Positions 44,322 through 51,959 of a stretch of DNA of 64,000 nt are shown here, in pieces. The DNA is from Burkholderia sp. USMB20. GTDB lineage: Bacteria > Pseudomonadota > Gammaproteobacteria > Burkholderiales > Burkholderiaceae. The notes beneath the pieces were generated by a model. The model worked only from the letters and a program-made list of their open reading frames with translations. It did no database searches and was not told the origin of the DNA. The translations under genes were made by a program, and so were the position numbers. The stretch is from positions 1 to 64,000 of the forward strand of contig NZ_JTAN02000003.1 of assembly GCF_000949135.2 (NCBI RefSeq). Reading direction: 5' to 3'. Numbering within the stretch: the first letter of the stretch is position 1; each line of letters begins with the position of its first letter.

Positions 44322-45275
44322 TCAGACGGCGAACGCGCCGTCGAACACGATCCGCTCGTCGAACGCGAGCGTGCCGCGCGCGAAGATCAGGTCGAGGTGG
44401 TGGCTGCCGTTCGCGCCGCCGCCGAGGCCGAGATGCAGGCCCGGATGGCGTTCCTCGAAGCCGGCGTTGCGGCCGTATAGCCCGCGGATGCCCAGGTTCG
44501 TGCCGATGCCGAATTCCTCGATGCGCCGGTGATTGTCGTGCCGGTCGAGGTACGACGCGAAGTCGCGCCGGAAGCCCGCGTCGTCGCAGTCGAAATCGAC
44601 GATCAGGCTGTCTTCGACATGCAGCGTCGCGAGCCGCTCCGTCACGCGGTACTTGATCGCGAACGGCACGGTGCCGAGGAACGTGCCGCTGAACACGATC
44701 GAGCCGTGCAGGTCGGTGACGTGCGTCGCGATCTCGCCGGGCACGACGTCGAGATTGCCCATCCCGTCCACGCTCGTCCATTTCTGGTCCGGCGCAAGCG
44801 AGCCGGTCAGCGTGTTGCCGGCTTCGTCGATGAAATGGATCTGCGATGCGCGCGCGGCCGCTTCGATCAGCCGGCCGTTGCGCGCGGCGATGTCGTCGAG
44901 CGATTCGGCGAACGCCTCGTCGAGATGCGGGCCGTAATCCTTGAACAGCACCGACTTGCTCCAGTGCCTGACGATCGCGGGACGGATCGCGGCCAGGAAC
45001 GGCGGGCCGCTCGGCGACGGCGTCGGCAGGCACGACGAGTCGTACAGCAGCACGAACAGGTCCGCATGCGTGAGCGCGGCGGCGATGTCGGCGGGCGGGG
45101 TGGTGTCGAGGCAGAGGATCGTCGCGTCGAGCGAGTCGGGCAGGGCGGAAAACGCGCGCAACGCGGTGTCGCGGTTGCGGCTGTCGTAGCCGACCAGCAG
45201 TTTGCCCGTCTCGCCGCGTGCGAGCTTGTCGCGCAGCGCCGGGTGATACCCCAGCGCGCGGTGCAGGTTCAGCAT
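44322..45275 (-). CDS. M29-fold metalloprotein (aminopeptidase/dioxygenase-like) next to a small peptide gene
   Basis: A 317-residue protein whose C-terminal half resembles M29 metallopeptidases and related NicX-type enzymes. Candidate metal ligands are kept: Glu in VVPGEIATHV, Glu in RRIEEFGIGTN, His in GLHLGLGGG, and His/Asp in SHHLDLIF near residues 293-297. The N-terminal part (LARGETGKLLVGYDSRNRDT) looks like the divergent first domain of that fold. A GGAG element lies seven bases before the ATG. Fifty-eight bases upstream on the same strand is a 40-residue peptide gene. I suggest it processes or binds that peptide; a free aminopeptidase or ring-cleaving enzyme is the alternative. Confidence 0.7.
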   Translation of the reverse strand: MLNLHRALGYHPALRDKLARGETGKLLVGYDSRNRDTALRAFSALPDSLDATILCLDTTPPADIAAALTHADLFVLLYDSSCLPTPSPSGPPFLAAIRPAIVRHWSKSVLFKDYGPHLDEAFAESLDDIAARNGRLIEAAARASQIHFIDEAGNTLTGSLAPDQKWTSVDGMGNLDVVPGEIATHVTDLHGSIVFSGTFLGTVPFAIKYRVTERLATLHVEDSLIVDFDCDDAGFRRDFASYLDRHDNHRRIEEFGIGTNLGIRGLYGRNAGFEERHPGLHLGLGGGANGSHHLDLIFARGTLAFDERIVFDGAFAV

Positions 45276-45333
45276 GCGTGTCTCCGGAAGCGGCGGAAGG
45301 GCAGCGGCCCTTCCGCGGGAACGGGCTGGCCGC

Positions 45334-45456
45334 TCAGACCGGCCAGAGCGCGGTGCCGAACGGCACCACGGCATCCTCGACCATCATGTCGACGGCCTCG
45401 GGGTGCGTGTCTTCCTGCATCCAGTCAAGCAATTCGATCTGCCGGGTTTCCTGCAT
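45334..45456 (-). CDS. 40-residue peptide, candidate RiPP precursor or signal peptide
   Basis: A short gene with a near-ideal ribosome binding site: AGGAG seven bases before the ATG. The peptide begins MQETRQIELLDWMQED, is strongly acidic in the first 29 residues (nine Asp/Glu against one Arg), and ends in the uncharged, hydrophobic VVPFGTALWPV. An acidic helical leader with a short hydrophobic, Trp/Pro-containing tail is the usual shape of precursors of ribosomally made, modified peptides. It has no Cys and no double-Gly. The M29-fold gene follows 58 bases downstream on the same strand, and an MFS transporter diverges upstream. I know no named family for it. Confidence 0.65.
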   Translation of the reverse strand: MQETRQIELLDWMQEDTHPEAVDMMVEDAVVPFGTALWPV

Positions 45457-45926
45457 GTCAATTCTCCTGTGGTGAACATGAGCGATTCAACATGAAAGCG
45501 CGGTAACGGGATTACCGCGGCTCATCCGATGTTTTTTGAATACCGGACGAGTGGCGTCGATATTAGTCTGATGATTTGATGAATGCAATGCATGGCGAGG
45601 TTTTTAGCCGCGGCGTGCTAAACATGCGGGTTCGCCGCATTTCGCGCGGTGAAGGCGTATGAATCCAATCGCAAAACCCGAGGATTTTTTCGAATATCGG
45701 GGCCGCAATCGATTGATTGATTCATTCAAGCGATTTTTTGAATCGCGAGTTCAATCGCGTCGATCATTTCGATTTCCGCCATTAACGAACAATGCGCGCG
45801 GTTATCGTGGACGCGAACCGGCTCCAGCGGTTTTCTGGCACCATCTGACGACCTCGCGCGCGGGCCGCAGCCGCGCGCCTGCCGCCGTCCCGGCGGCACG
45901 ATGCGAACCACGATGGAGACACCGCG
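45457..45926. other. AT-richer regulatory region between the peptide gene and the divergent MFS gene
   Basis: About 470 bases with clearly lower GC than the surroundings and no supportable gene. A perfect inverted repeat, CGCGGTAA-5-TTACCGCG, lies at 45499-45519, 43 bases before the peptide start, and is a good candidate operator or attenuator. Further right are runs such as GATTGATTGATTCATTC. A plus-strand frame from 45659 exists but lacks a ribosome binding site and turns into a shadow of the MFS gene. The MFS start has GGAG about eight bases upstream. Confidence 0.5.
45499..45519. promoter_or_regulatory. Perfect inverted repeat upstream of the 40-residue peptide gene
   Basis: Arms CGCGGTAA and TTACCGCG flank five bases. 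Placement 43 bases before the peptide ATG, inside an AT-rich divergent region, suits a repressor site for the peptide/M29 operon. The regulator is not identified; no regulator gene is adjacent. Confidence 0.55.
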
Positions 45927-47177
45927 ATGCGCGCAGCGCCGCAACCGGAGCACGCCGGGCCAGCACGACAGGACGCCGGTGCCACCGAACCCGACCGCAT
46001 GACCGCGTGGCGGCTCGCGATCTGCCTGTCGCTCGGCAGCGCGATCGCGCTCGGTCTCGCGCGCTTCTCGTTCGCACTGCTGCTGCCGCCGATGAAGGCC
46101 GATCTCGGCTGGACCTTCGCGCAGGCAGGCGCCTTGAACACGGCCAACGCGGCCGGCTACCTGATCGGTGCGCTCGTCTTTCCGTTGCTGTCCCGCCGCT
46201 GGCGCACCGGCACGCTGCTGGCGGCCGGCTGCGCGCTGACCGCGGTGCTGATGGCCGCATGCGGGCTCACGTCCGGCATGAACGCGCTGCTCGTCGAGCG
46301 GCTCGCGACGGGCGTCGGCAGCGCGCTGATCTTCATCAGCGGCGGCGTGCTGGCCGCGCGGCTCGCGTCCGCAGCGCCGCGCGACGCGGGGCTCCTGCTC
46401 GGGCTCTATTACGGCGGCACCGGGTGGGGCATCGTCGCGTCGTCGCTGCTCGTGCCCGCGACGCTCGTGCAGCGCGCGCACGGCTGGCAACCGGCATGGT
46501 TCGCGCTCGCGTTCGCATGCGTGCTGTTCTCGGCGATCGCCGTGTCGGCGGCGCGTCGCATCGAGCATGCGCATGCGGCACCGGCCGCGCGGCGTGACGC
46601 TGCCGCCTCGGCGGCGACCGCGAGCCCCGCGCGTTTCGCACTCGCGCTCGCCGGCTACGGCCTGTTCGGCGTCGGCTACATCGGCTACATGACGTTCATC
46701 GTCGCGCTGCTGCGCGGCGCGGGAATGAGCGGGACGGTCGTGTCCGCGTTTTACGTGATGCTCGGCGTCGCGACCGTCGTGTCGGCGCGGCTGTGGTCGG
46801 GGCTGCTCGACCGGATGCGTGGCGGCCAGGCGCTGGCCGTGCTCAACGCATTGCTCGGCGTGGCGACGCTGATGCCGGCGCTGTTCGTGCATCCGGCGGC
46901 CGCGTTCGCGTCGGGCGTGCTGTTCGGCGCGACGTTCCTGTCGGCGGTCGCGTCGACGACCGCGTTCGTGCGCCACAACCTGCCGCCGGAAGGCTGGGCG
47001 AAGGGCATCAGCGCGTTCACGACGATCTTCGCGTTCGGGCAGATCGCCGGGCCGGTCGCGATCGGCTGGGTGTCCGACAGCGCGGGCCTTGCGCGCGGGC
47101 TCGTCTATTCGGCGCTGACGCTGTTCGCAGGCGCGGCCCTCGCGGCCGGACAGCGTGCATTAAGGGCGTCGGCGTAG
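45927..47177 (+). CDS. YbfB/YjiJ-family MFS transporter
   Basis: A 416-residue major facilitator protein with about twelve hydrophobic segments. It matches the YbfB/YjiJ type: SLGSAIALGLARFSFALLLPPMKADLGWT-like helix 1, NTANAAGYLIGALVFPLL (helix 2), ERLATGVGSALIFISGGVL (helix 4) and EGWAKGISAFTTIFAFGQIAGP (helix 10-11). The substrate of this family is generally unknown and export is common in such MFS groups. It is divergent from the peptide/M29 genes and co-directional with none. GGAG eight bases before the ATG supports the start. It converges on iacG. Confidence 0.85.
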   Translation: MRAAPQPEHAGPARQDAGATEPDRMTAWRLAICLSLGSAIALGLARFSFALLLPPMKADLGWTFAQAGALNTANAAGYLIGALVFPLLSRRWRTGTLLAAGCALTAVLMAACGLTSGMNALLVERLATGVGSALIFISGGVLAARLASAAPRDAGLLLGLYYGGTGWGIVASSLLVPATLVQRAHGWQPAWFALAFACVLFSAIAVSAARRIEHAHAAPAARRDAAASAATASPARFALALAGYGLFGVGYIGYMTFIVALLRGAGMSGTVVSAFYVMLGVATVVSARLWSGLLDRMRGGQALAVLNALLGVATLMPALFVHPAAAFASGVLFGATFLSAVASTTAFVRHNLPPEGWAKGISAFTTIFAFGQIAGPVAIGWVSDSAGLARGLVYSALTLFAGAALAAGQRALRASA

Positions 47178-47244
47178 CCGATCGGGTCTGCAACGACCGG
47201 CGAGCGCGACAACGTGAGCGCGACCGTTACCGTTCCCGTTACCG

Positions 47245-47790
47245 TTACCGCACGCAGGCCGTGCGCGACACGCGATGAAACGCGCGGCTGAAGTAGATGA
47301 GGCTGTCGCCGTCGTTGCGCACGCGAATCGACGTCGCCTCGATGAACATCACCGAATGCGAGCCGACTTCCTTCATCTCGGCGATCCTGCCCTGCAGGCT
47401 CGCGAGCGCATCGCGCAGCACGGGGACGTCCTGCTCGCCGCGATCCCACACCGGCAATTCGAAGCGGCGTTCCATCGGCAGCTCGGTCATCCCCGCGAAA
47501 TGGCGCGCGAGCAGTTCATGCTCGGCCGGCAGCACGTTGATGCACACGTGACGATTGCGCTCGAAGATCGCATGCATCGCGCTCGACCGGTTCAGGCACA
47601 CGAGCAGCGTCGGCGGCGCGTCGGTGACGGAGCAGACGGCGCTCGCGGTGATGCCGCAGCGGCCGTGCGGCCCCGCGGTGGTGATCACGTTGACGGCCGC
47701 GCCGAGGTGGGCCATCGCTTGCCGGAAGGCCTGTTGCGCGTCGGTGGGGGCGGCGCGTGCCGGTTGCGGGGTATCGGTCGTTGCGGACAT
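47245..47790 (-). CDS. iacG: IacG, flavin reductase of the indole-3-acetate monooxygenase system
   Basis: A 181-residue flavin reductase of the HpaC/FMN-binding split-barrel type. It shows FRQAMAHLGAAVNVITTAGP, RCGITASAVCSVTDAPPTLLVCLNRSS-type FMN-binding sequence and a C-terminal IYFSRAFHRV. It should deliver reduced flavin to IacA. The start at 47790 has AGGAG seven bases upstream. It diverges from the FixJ-type regulator, with a perfect palindrome between them. The iacG assignment depends on the rest of the iac set being downstream; by itself it is a general flavin reductase. Confidence 0.85.
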   Translation of the reverse strand: MSATTDTPQPARAAPTDAQQAFRQAMAHLGAAVNVITTAGPHGRCGITASAVCSVTDAPPTLLVCLNRSSAMHAIFERNRHVCINVLPAEHELLARHFAGMTELPMERRFELPVWDRGEQDVPVLRDALASLQGRIAEMKEVGSHSVMFIEATSIRVRNDGDSLIYFSRAFHRVSRTACVR

Positions 47791-47930
47791 GGGCGCTCCT
47801 GGGTGAATGAGGGCGGCGATCGTGCGCGTTGTCGAAGCGGCAGCGGATCGTCGACGATGAACCAAGCGTACGTCGCGAAAAAGCCGGCGAACATTCGCAC
47901 GATTGACGATGAAGATGGCGTTCCCGCCAA

Positions 47931-47957
47931 CGCATCTAAAGGTTCTACCTAGATGCG
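47931..47957. promoter_or_regulatory. Palindromic operator between iacG and the FixJ-type regulator gene
   Basis: CGCATCTA-11-TAGATGCG is a perfect inverted repeat with an inner AGGT-TCT-ACCT dyad. It lies 141 bases before iacG and 173 bases before the regulator start, in the 339-base divergent gap (47791-48129), which holds no gene. It is a likely site for the FixJ-type or LysR regulator of the cluster. Confidence 0.6.
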
Positions 47958-48129
47958 CGGCACGACGCGCGAAAAAAAGTGCGATCGGGCGTTCGAGCGG
48001 TACGTAAAGGGGTATTCAGCGCATTTCCGGCTCGTTATGATGTGCCGCACACCCCCGACGAACGACGCTTGCCTCACCCGCGGCGCGTGCGATACCGATA
48101 CCGATACCGATATCTTGCGAGACAACCCG

Positions 48130-48762
48130 ATGACGTCACCCGCTCCGATCGTATACATCGTCGACGACGACAGCGGCATGCGGACCTCGCTCGCGTGGTT
48201 GCTCGAATCGGTCGGCATCGCGTCCGAGGGATTCGCGAATGCCGCCGATTTTCTCGCGCGCTTCGACGTGAACCTGCCCGCGTGCCTGGTGCTCGACGTG
48301 CGAATGCCGGAGAAAAGCGGATTCGACGTGCAGGCGGAACTGAACGCGCGCGGCGCGACGCTGCCGGTGATCTTCGTCAGCGGACACGGCGATATTCCGA
48401 TGTCGGTGCGCGCGCTGCAGAACGGCGCGATCGACTTCGTCGAGAAGCCGTACAACTCGCAGCAGATGCTCGAGCGCGTGCAACGCGCGCTGCGGCTCGC
48501 GCAGCAGCGGCACGCGGTCGGCCAGCGTCACCGCGAGCTGCGCCAGCGGCTCGATGCGCTGACCGCGCGCGAGAAGGAGGTGCTGCGCGGCGTCGTCGAC
48601 GGCAAGGGCAGCAAGCAGATCGCGTCGGACCTGTCGATCAGCGTGAAGACCGTCGACGTGCATCGCGCGAGCATCAAGGAGAAGCTCGGCGCAACGTCGA
48701 TCGCCGCGCTGGTGCGCGACGTGATGGTCGTGTGGGGCGACGACGGGGAGTCGTCGCGCTAG
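48130..48762 (+). CDS. FixJ/NarL-type response regulator of the iac cluster
   Basis: A 210-residue response regulator. The receiver starts VYIVDDDSGMRTSLAWLLES; the acceptor Asp is in CLVLDVRMPEKSGFDV near 57 and FVEKPYNSQQML carries the Lys. The LuxR-type helix-turn-helix (about 138-200) contains LTAREKEVLRGVVDGKGSKQ and SVKTVDVHRASIKEKLG. FixJ-type regulators usually pair with PAS histidine kinases; one lies at 53356 inside the same cluster. I recall two-component control of iac genes in Paraburkholderia, which fits, but no gene symbol is claimed. Direct ATACCG repeats occur just before the start. Confidence 0.87.
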   Translation: MTSPAPIVYIVDDDSGMRTSLAWLLESVGIASEGFANAADFLARFDVNLPACLVLDVRMPEKSGFDVQAELNARGATLPVIFVSGHGDIPMSVRALQNGAIDFVEKPYNSQQMLERVQRALRLAQQRHAVGQRHRELRQRLDALTAREKEVLRGVVDGKGSKQIASDLSISVKTVDVHRASIKEKLGATSIAALVRDVMVVWGDDGESSR

Positions 48763-48811
48763 CGCAGGGTGGTTCGCACGCGAATCGGGCCGTGCGTGTA
48801 AGCGTAGTGCC

Positions 48812-48910
48812 CGCACGCACCGCACGCACCGCACGCACCGCACGCACCGCACGCACCGCACGCACCGCACGCACCGCGCACACCGCATACACCGCATACA
48901 CCGCGCGCGG
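48812..48910. repeat. Tandem 9-bp repeat CGCACGCAC, about eleven units
   Basis: Eight near-identical units followed by three or more degenerate ones (CGCGCACAC, CGCATACAC) fill the gap between the converging regulator gene and iacE. No coding role is visible. It is another 9-bp array like those at 9904 and 26165. Confidence 0.9.
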
Positions 48911-48967
48911 TACCGGCCAGCACCGGCCGGCATCAGTCTGCACCGCACGCTCGACGCATGCCGCCGC

Positions 48968-49711
48968 TCAACGCATGTACAACCCGCCGTTGATGTCCCA
49001 GCACGCGCCGTTCGCGAAATGCGCGTCGCCCGATGCGAGCAGCACGGCCGCATCGGCGACGAAACCGGCCGACCCGAGCTTGCCGCCCGGCAGGTTCGCG
49101 AGCACCTGCCGCAGCTTGTCCGGCGCGACGCTTTCGTACACGATCGGCAGATCGAGCGGCCCCGGCGAGATCGCGTTGACGGTCACGCCCTGCGCGGCGA
49201 GGTCGCGCGCGAACACCTTGGTCAGTGTCAGCGTGCCGCCTTTCGCGGCCGCGTAGTGCGCGCCCGTCGCCGAGCCGCCGTTCTGCCCGGCGAGCGACGC
49301 GATGTTGACGATGCGGCCCGCGCCGCGCGTCGCGAAGTACTGGCCGAACACCTGGCAGCCGAACAGCACGCTGCGCAGGTTCACGTCGATCACCTGGTCG
49401 AACTGCTCGGCCGTGATCTCCATCGCGGGCACGACCTTCGATGCGCCGGCATTGTTGACGAGCACGTCGATCGCGCCCCAGCGCGCGACGAGCGCATCGC
49501 GCGCGGCTTCGAAATCGCGTTTCGACGTGACGTCGAGCGGTAGCGCGACCGCGCGTGCGCCGCTCGGGTCGAGGTCGCGCGCATGCGCGTGAATGGCGTC
49601 GACGGCGATGTCGGCCAGCGCGACGCGATAGCCGGCCGCATGAAAGCGTTCGGCGATGACGGTGCCAAGCCCGCGCGCGGCGCCGGTGACGAGGACGACT
49701 CGGTCTGACAT
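48968..49711 (-). CDS. iacE: IacE, short-chain dehydrogenase
   Basis: A 247-residue SDR. The NAD(P) motif TGAARGLG is at residues 9-16, NNAG near 90, the catalytic Ser in VNIASLAG near 141 and YxxxK in HYAAAKGG near 155. In the indole-3-acetate pathway IacE acts on an early oxidised oxindole-acetate intermediate. The start at 49711 gives MSDRVVLVTG; a longer frame to 49810 is not needed. Next upstream on the same strand is iacH, 56 bases away. Confidence 0.85.
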   Translation of the reverse strand: MSDRVVLVTGAARGLGTVIAERFHAAGYRVALADIAVDAIHAHARDLDPSGARAVALPLDVTSKRDFEAARDALVARWGAIDVLVNNAGASKVVPAMEITAEQFDQVIDVNLRSVLFGCQVFGQYFATRGAGRIVNIASLAGQNGGSATGAHYAAAKGGTLTLTKVFARDLAAQGVTVNAISPGPLDLPIVYESVAPDKLRQVLANLPGGKLGSAGFVADAAVLLASGDAHFANGACWDINGGLYMR

Positions 49712-49767
49712 GGTGCGTGATTCCGTTGGTTCGCGGAACGTGGCCACAGCCGCGCCCGCATCGTGGT

Positions 49768-50892
49768 TCATGCGGCGAGCGCCGCTTCGAAGTGCGCGGC
49801 GACCGCGCACACCTGTTCGTCCGCGCCCTTGCGTCCGACGATCTGCAGCCCGGCCTTCAGCGGCGTTTCCGCGAGCGGCAGCGGCAGGCTGAGCGCCGGA
49901 TGGCCGCTCAGGTTGAACGGCCGGATCAGCGACGACATCGCGATGACCGATACGCCGTCGCGTGCCTGCCGAAGCGTGATCGGCAGCGCGGGCAAGGTCG
50001 GCAGCACCAGCACCTCCGCGCGCTCGAGCGCGGCATCGACCTGCGCCGCGAAGCGCGCGCGCACGGCTTCGGCTTGCGCGAGCGCGGCCGGTGTCGTCGT
50101 CGCGGCCGTGCGCAGCCGCGCTTCGAGATCCGCGCCGAGCTTGCCGGTTTCGACGAGACGACCGAATGCACGCGACGTTTCCGCATTGATGACGGCAAGC
50201 CCTGCGGTGAACGCATCCTGCATCGCATCGAGCACGACGTCGTGCGTACGCAGGCCCGACGCGCCAATCGCCGCGTCGAGCGCGGCCGCGATGGCCGGCT
50301 CGGCCTCGACGATCACGCGTGCGATCGTGCAGCCGGCCACGGGTGCCGCCGCACGCGCCCGGTCGAAGCCCGGCGCGATGGCGGCCATCACGGCTGCGAG
50401 CGTGCGGACGTCGCGCGCGAGCGGCCCGACGCAGTCGAGCGTGGTGTCGGCCGGCGCGACGCCGCGTCGCGACACGCGGCCGAACGTCGGCTTGAGCCCG
50501 GCCACGCCGCAGCAGGCGGCCGGCCCGCGGATCGAGCCGCCGGTATCGGTGCCGAGCGCGGCGTCGACGGCGCCGAGCCCGACGAGCGATGCCGACCCGC
50601 TCGACGAGCCGCCCGGGATGCGCGTCGGGTCCTGCGGATTGACCGGCGTGCCCGTGTAGTCGTTGATGCCGGTCATGCCGAACGCGAGCTCGTGCATGTT
50701 CGCCTTGCCGGCGATCTGCCAGCCGGCGTCGAGCAGCAGGCGGACCACGTCCGCGTGCTGCGCGGCGGGCGCTGCGTCGGCAAGCGCGCGGCTGGCCGCG
50801 CGGGTCGGATGGCCGGCGATGTCGATCGTGTCCTTGATCGCGATCGTCGGGCCCGGGCCGCCCAGCGTGAAGGTGTCGATGAAGCCTGTCAT
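49768..50892 (-). CDS. iacH: IacH, amidase-signature hydrolase
   Basis: A 374-residue amidase-signature enzyme. The catalytic triad is visible: Lys20 in TIAIKDTID, the cis-Ser in IPGGSSSGSAS near 96-98 and the nucleophile Ser120 in GTDTGGSIRGPA. In iac clusters IacH belongs to the set required for indole-3-acetate breakdown, although its exact step is not settled. It lies 31 bases from iacI. The protein is shorter than GatA, in keeping with IacH and AtzF-like amidases. Confidence 0.85.
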   Translation of the reverse strand: MTGFIDTFTLGGPGPTIAIKDTIDIAGHPTRAASRALADAAPAAQHADVVRLLLDAGWQIAGKANMHELAFGMTGINDYTGTPVNPQDPTRIPGGSSSGSASLVGLGAVDAALGTDTGGSIRGPAACCGVAGLKPTFGRVSRRGVAPADTTLDCVGPLARDVRTLAAVMAAIAPGFDRARAAAPVAGCTIARVIVEAEPAIAAALDAAIGASGLRTHDVVLDAMQDAFTAGLAVINAETSRAFGRLVETGKLGADLEARLRTAATTTPAALAQAEAVRARFAAQVDAALERAEVLVLPTLPALPITLRQARDGVSVIAMSSLIRPFNLSGHPALSLPLPLAETPLKAGLQIVGRKGADEQVCAVAAHFEAALAA

Positions 50893-50923
50893 GGTCGATG
50901 GCGTGCGAGTGCGGTGAAGGGGT

Positions 50924-51520
50924 TCACGCGTGCGGCGCGGCGGCGAGCGGCCACGGGCCGTCGAGCACGCGCTCGGTGCGGAAATGGCGGATCAGCCAGG
51001 TCGCGCCGTCGGCGGCCGGCGCGAAATCGATGGTCAGCCGCGCCGCGATCAGCTCGGCCGTGCCGTCCGCGTAGCGCGATGCCTGCAGCATGATCCAGCG
51101 GCCGCGCGCGCTTGCATGGTCGGCGCCGACGTCGATCGACTCCGACGTCAGGAAGTGCAGGTTCGCCGAGAAATGCGGTTCGGGCGGCAGGTAGCGGCGC
51201 AGCATCGCGACGATCGCGTCCGTGCCTTCGAGGCGGCCGAACTTGCGCGCGTACTGCGGGCCGATGCCTTCCCACACCGCGTCGGCCGTGAACAGCGCGG
51301 CGAGCGCCGGGCCGTCGCCGGCATCCTCCGGCACGTCGCACAGCGCCATGTAGCGCGCGATCGTCGCGCGCACCGCGCGTTCGGCGTCGAGCGTGGCCAC
51401 GCGCCGCGCGAGCGCGTCGAGCGCTTTGACGGCTTCGCGTGCGTCGGGCGCTTCGCTTGCGTCGCTTGTATCGGGCGCGTCGCGCGCTTCGAGCGCGCGC
51501 GTCGAATCGGGTCCGGTCAT
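50924..51520 (-). CDS. iacI: IacI, SnoaL/NTF2-like protein
   Basis: A 198-residue protein with an NTF2/SnoaL-like domain from about residue 45 (AERAVRATIARYMALCDVPEDAG, LFTADAVWEGIGPQYARKFG, WLIRHFRTERVLDG in separate strands). The first 40 residues are an Asp/Ala/Ser-rich tract (ARDAPDTSDASEAPD) encoded by imperfect 9-bp units and are probably an added extension. IacI is a conserved non-enzymatic-looking member of iac clusters. It is nine bases from iacB. The start at 51520 is uncertain because an internal start would give a compact SnoaL domain. Confidence 0.78.
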   Translation of the reverse strand: MTGPDSTRALEARDAPDTSDASEAPDAREAVKALDALARRVATLDAERAVRATIARYMALCDVPEDAGDGPALAALFTADAVWEGIGPQYARKFGRLEGTDAIVAMLRRYLPPEPHFSANLHFLTSESIDVGADHASARGRWIMLQASRYADGTAELIAARLTIDFAPAADGATWLIRHFRTERVLDGPWPLAAAPHA

Positions 51521-51528
51521 CGCGCGCC

Positions 51529-51906
51529 TCACGCCGCGGGCTTCGCGGCCGGCGGCACGGTCAGCGCACGGCCGACCCGCGCCTCGATCTTGCCGTAGCG
51601 CCACAGGTTGTATTCGCCGACGGGCGTCGTGCGATACAGGTTGCATACCGCGACCGTCGTGTCGAAGTCGGCGACGTCGGCCATGATGTAGAACGTCCAC
51701 GGCGCGCCGTCGGCCTGGCCGACGACGAGGCGGTCGTCGTCCATCACGCCGAGCACGCGCACGCCGGGCATCGCCTCGACGGCGGCGAGCATCGCGCCGT
51801 ACGCTTGCCACACTTCGCCGATCTTCTCGCGCGGCAGGTCGAAGAAGTTTTGCGACACGCCGCAGCAGAACAGCACGCGCAGCGGCAGCGGATTCGAATC
51901 GGACAT
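51529..51906 (-). CDS. iacB: IacB, conserved indole-3-acetate pathway protein
   Basis: A 125-residue protein of unknown structure-function, matching the small iacB product by size and by position next to iacA and iacI. Visible blocks are LRVLFCCGVSQNFFDLPREK, MPGVRVLGVMDDDRLVVGQA and PVGEYNLWRYGKIEARVGR. It looks like an alpha-beta barrel dimer of the EthD/NIPSNAP kind. The start is supported by an AGGAG-like element about seven bases upstream (GGAGAACC before the ATG). Function in the pathway is inferred from context. Confidence 0.78.
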   Translation of the reverse strand: MSDSNPLPLRVLFCCGVSQNFFDLPREKIGEVWQAYGAMLAAVEAMPGVRVLGVMDDDRLVVGQADGAPWTFYIMADVADFDTTVAVCNLYRTTPVGEYNLWRYGKIEARVGRALTVPPAAKPAA

Positions 51907-51959
51907 GAAAGGTTCTCCTGAAGAATGCGTTGTGCGGCATCGAAGCGAATCGACGCGGA

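Noticed and set aside
45659-46597. Plus-strand frame starting upstream of the YbfB/YjiJ-type MFS gene
   Set aside because: Its longer part is an off-frame shadow of the MFS gene and its start has no ribosome binding site.
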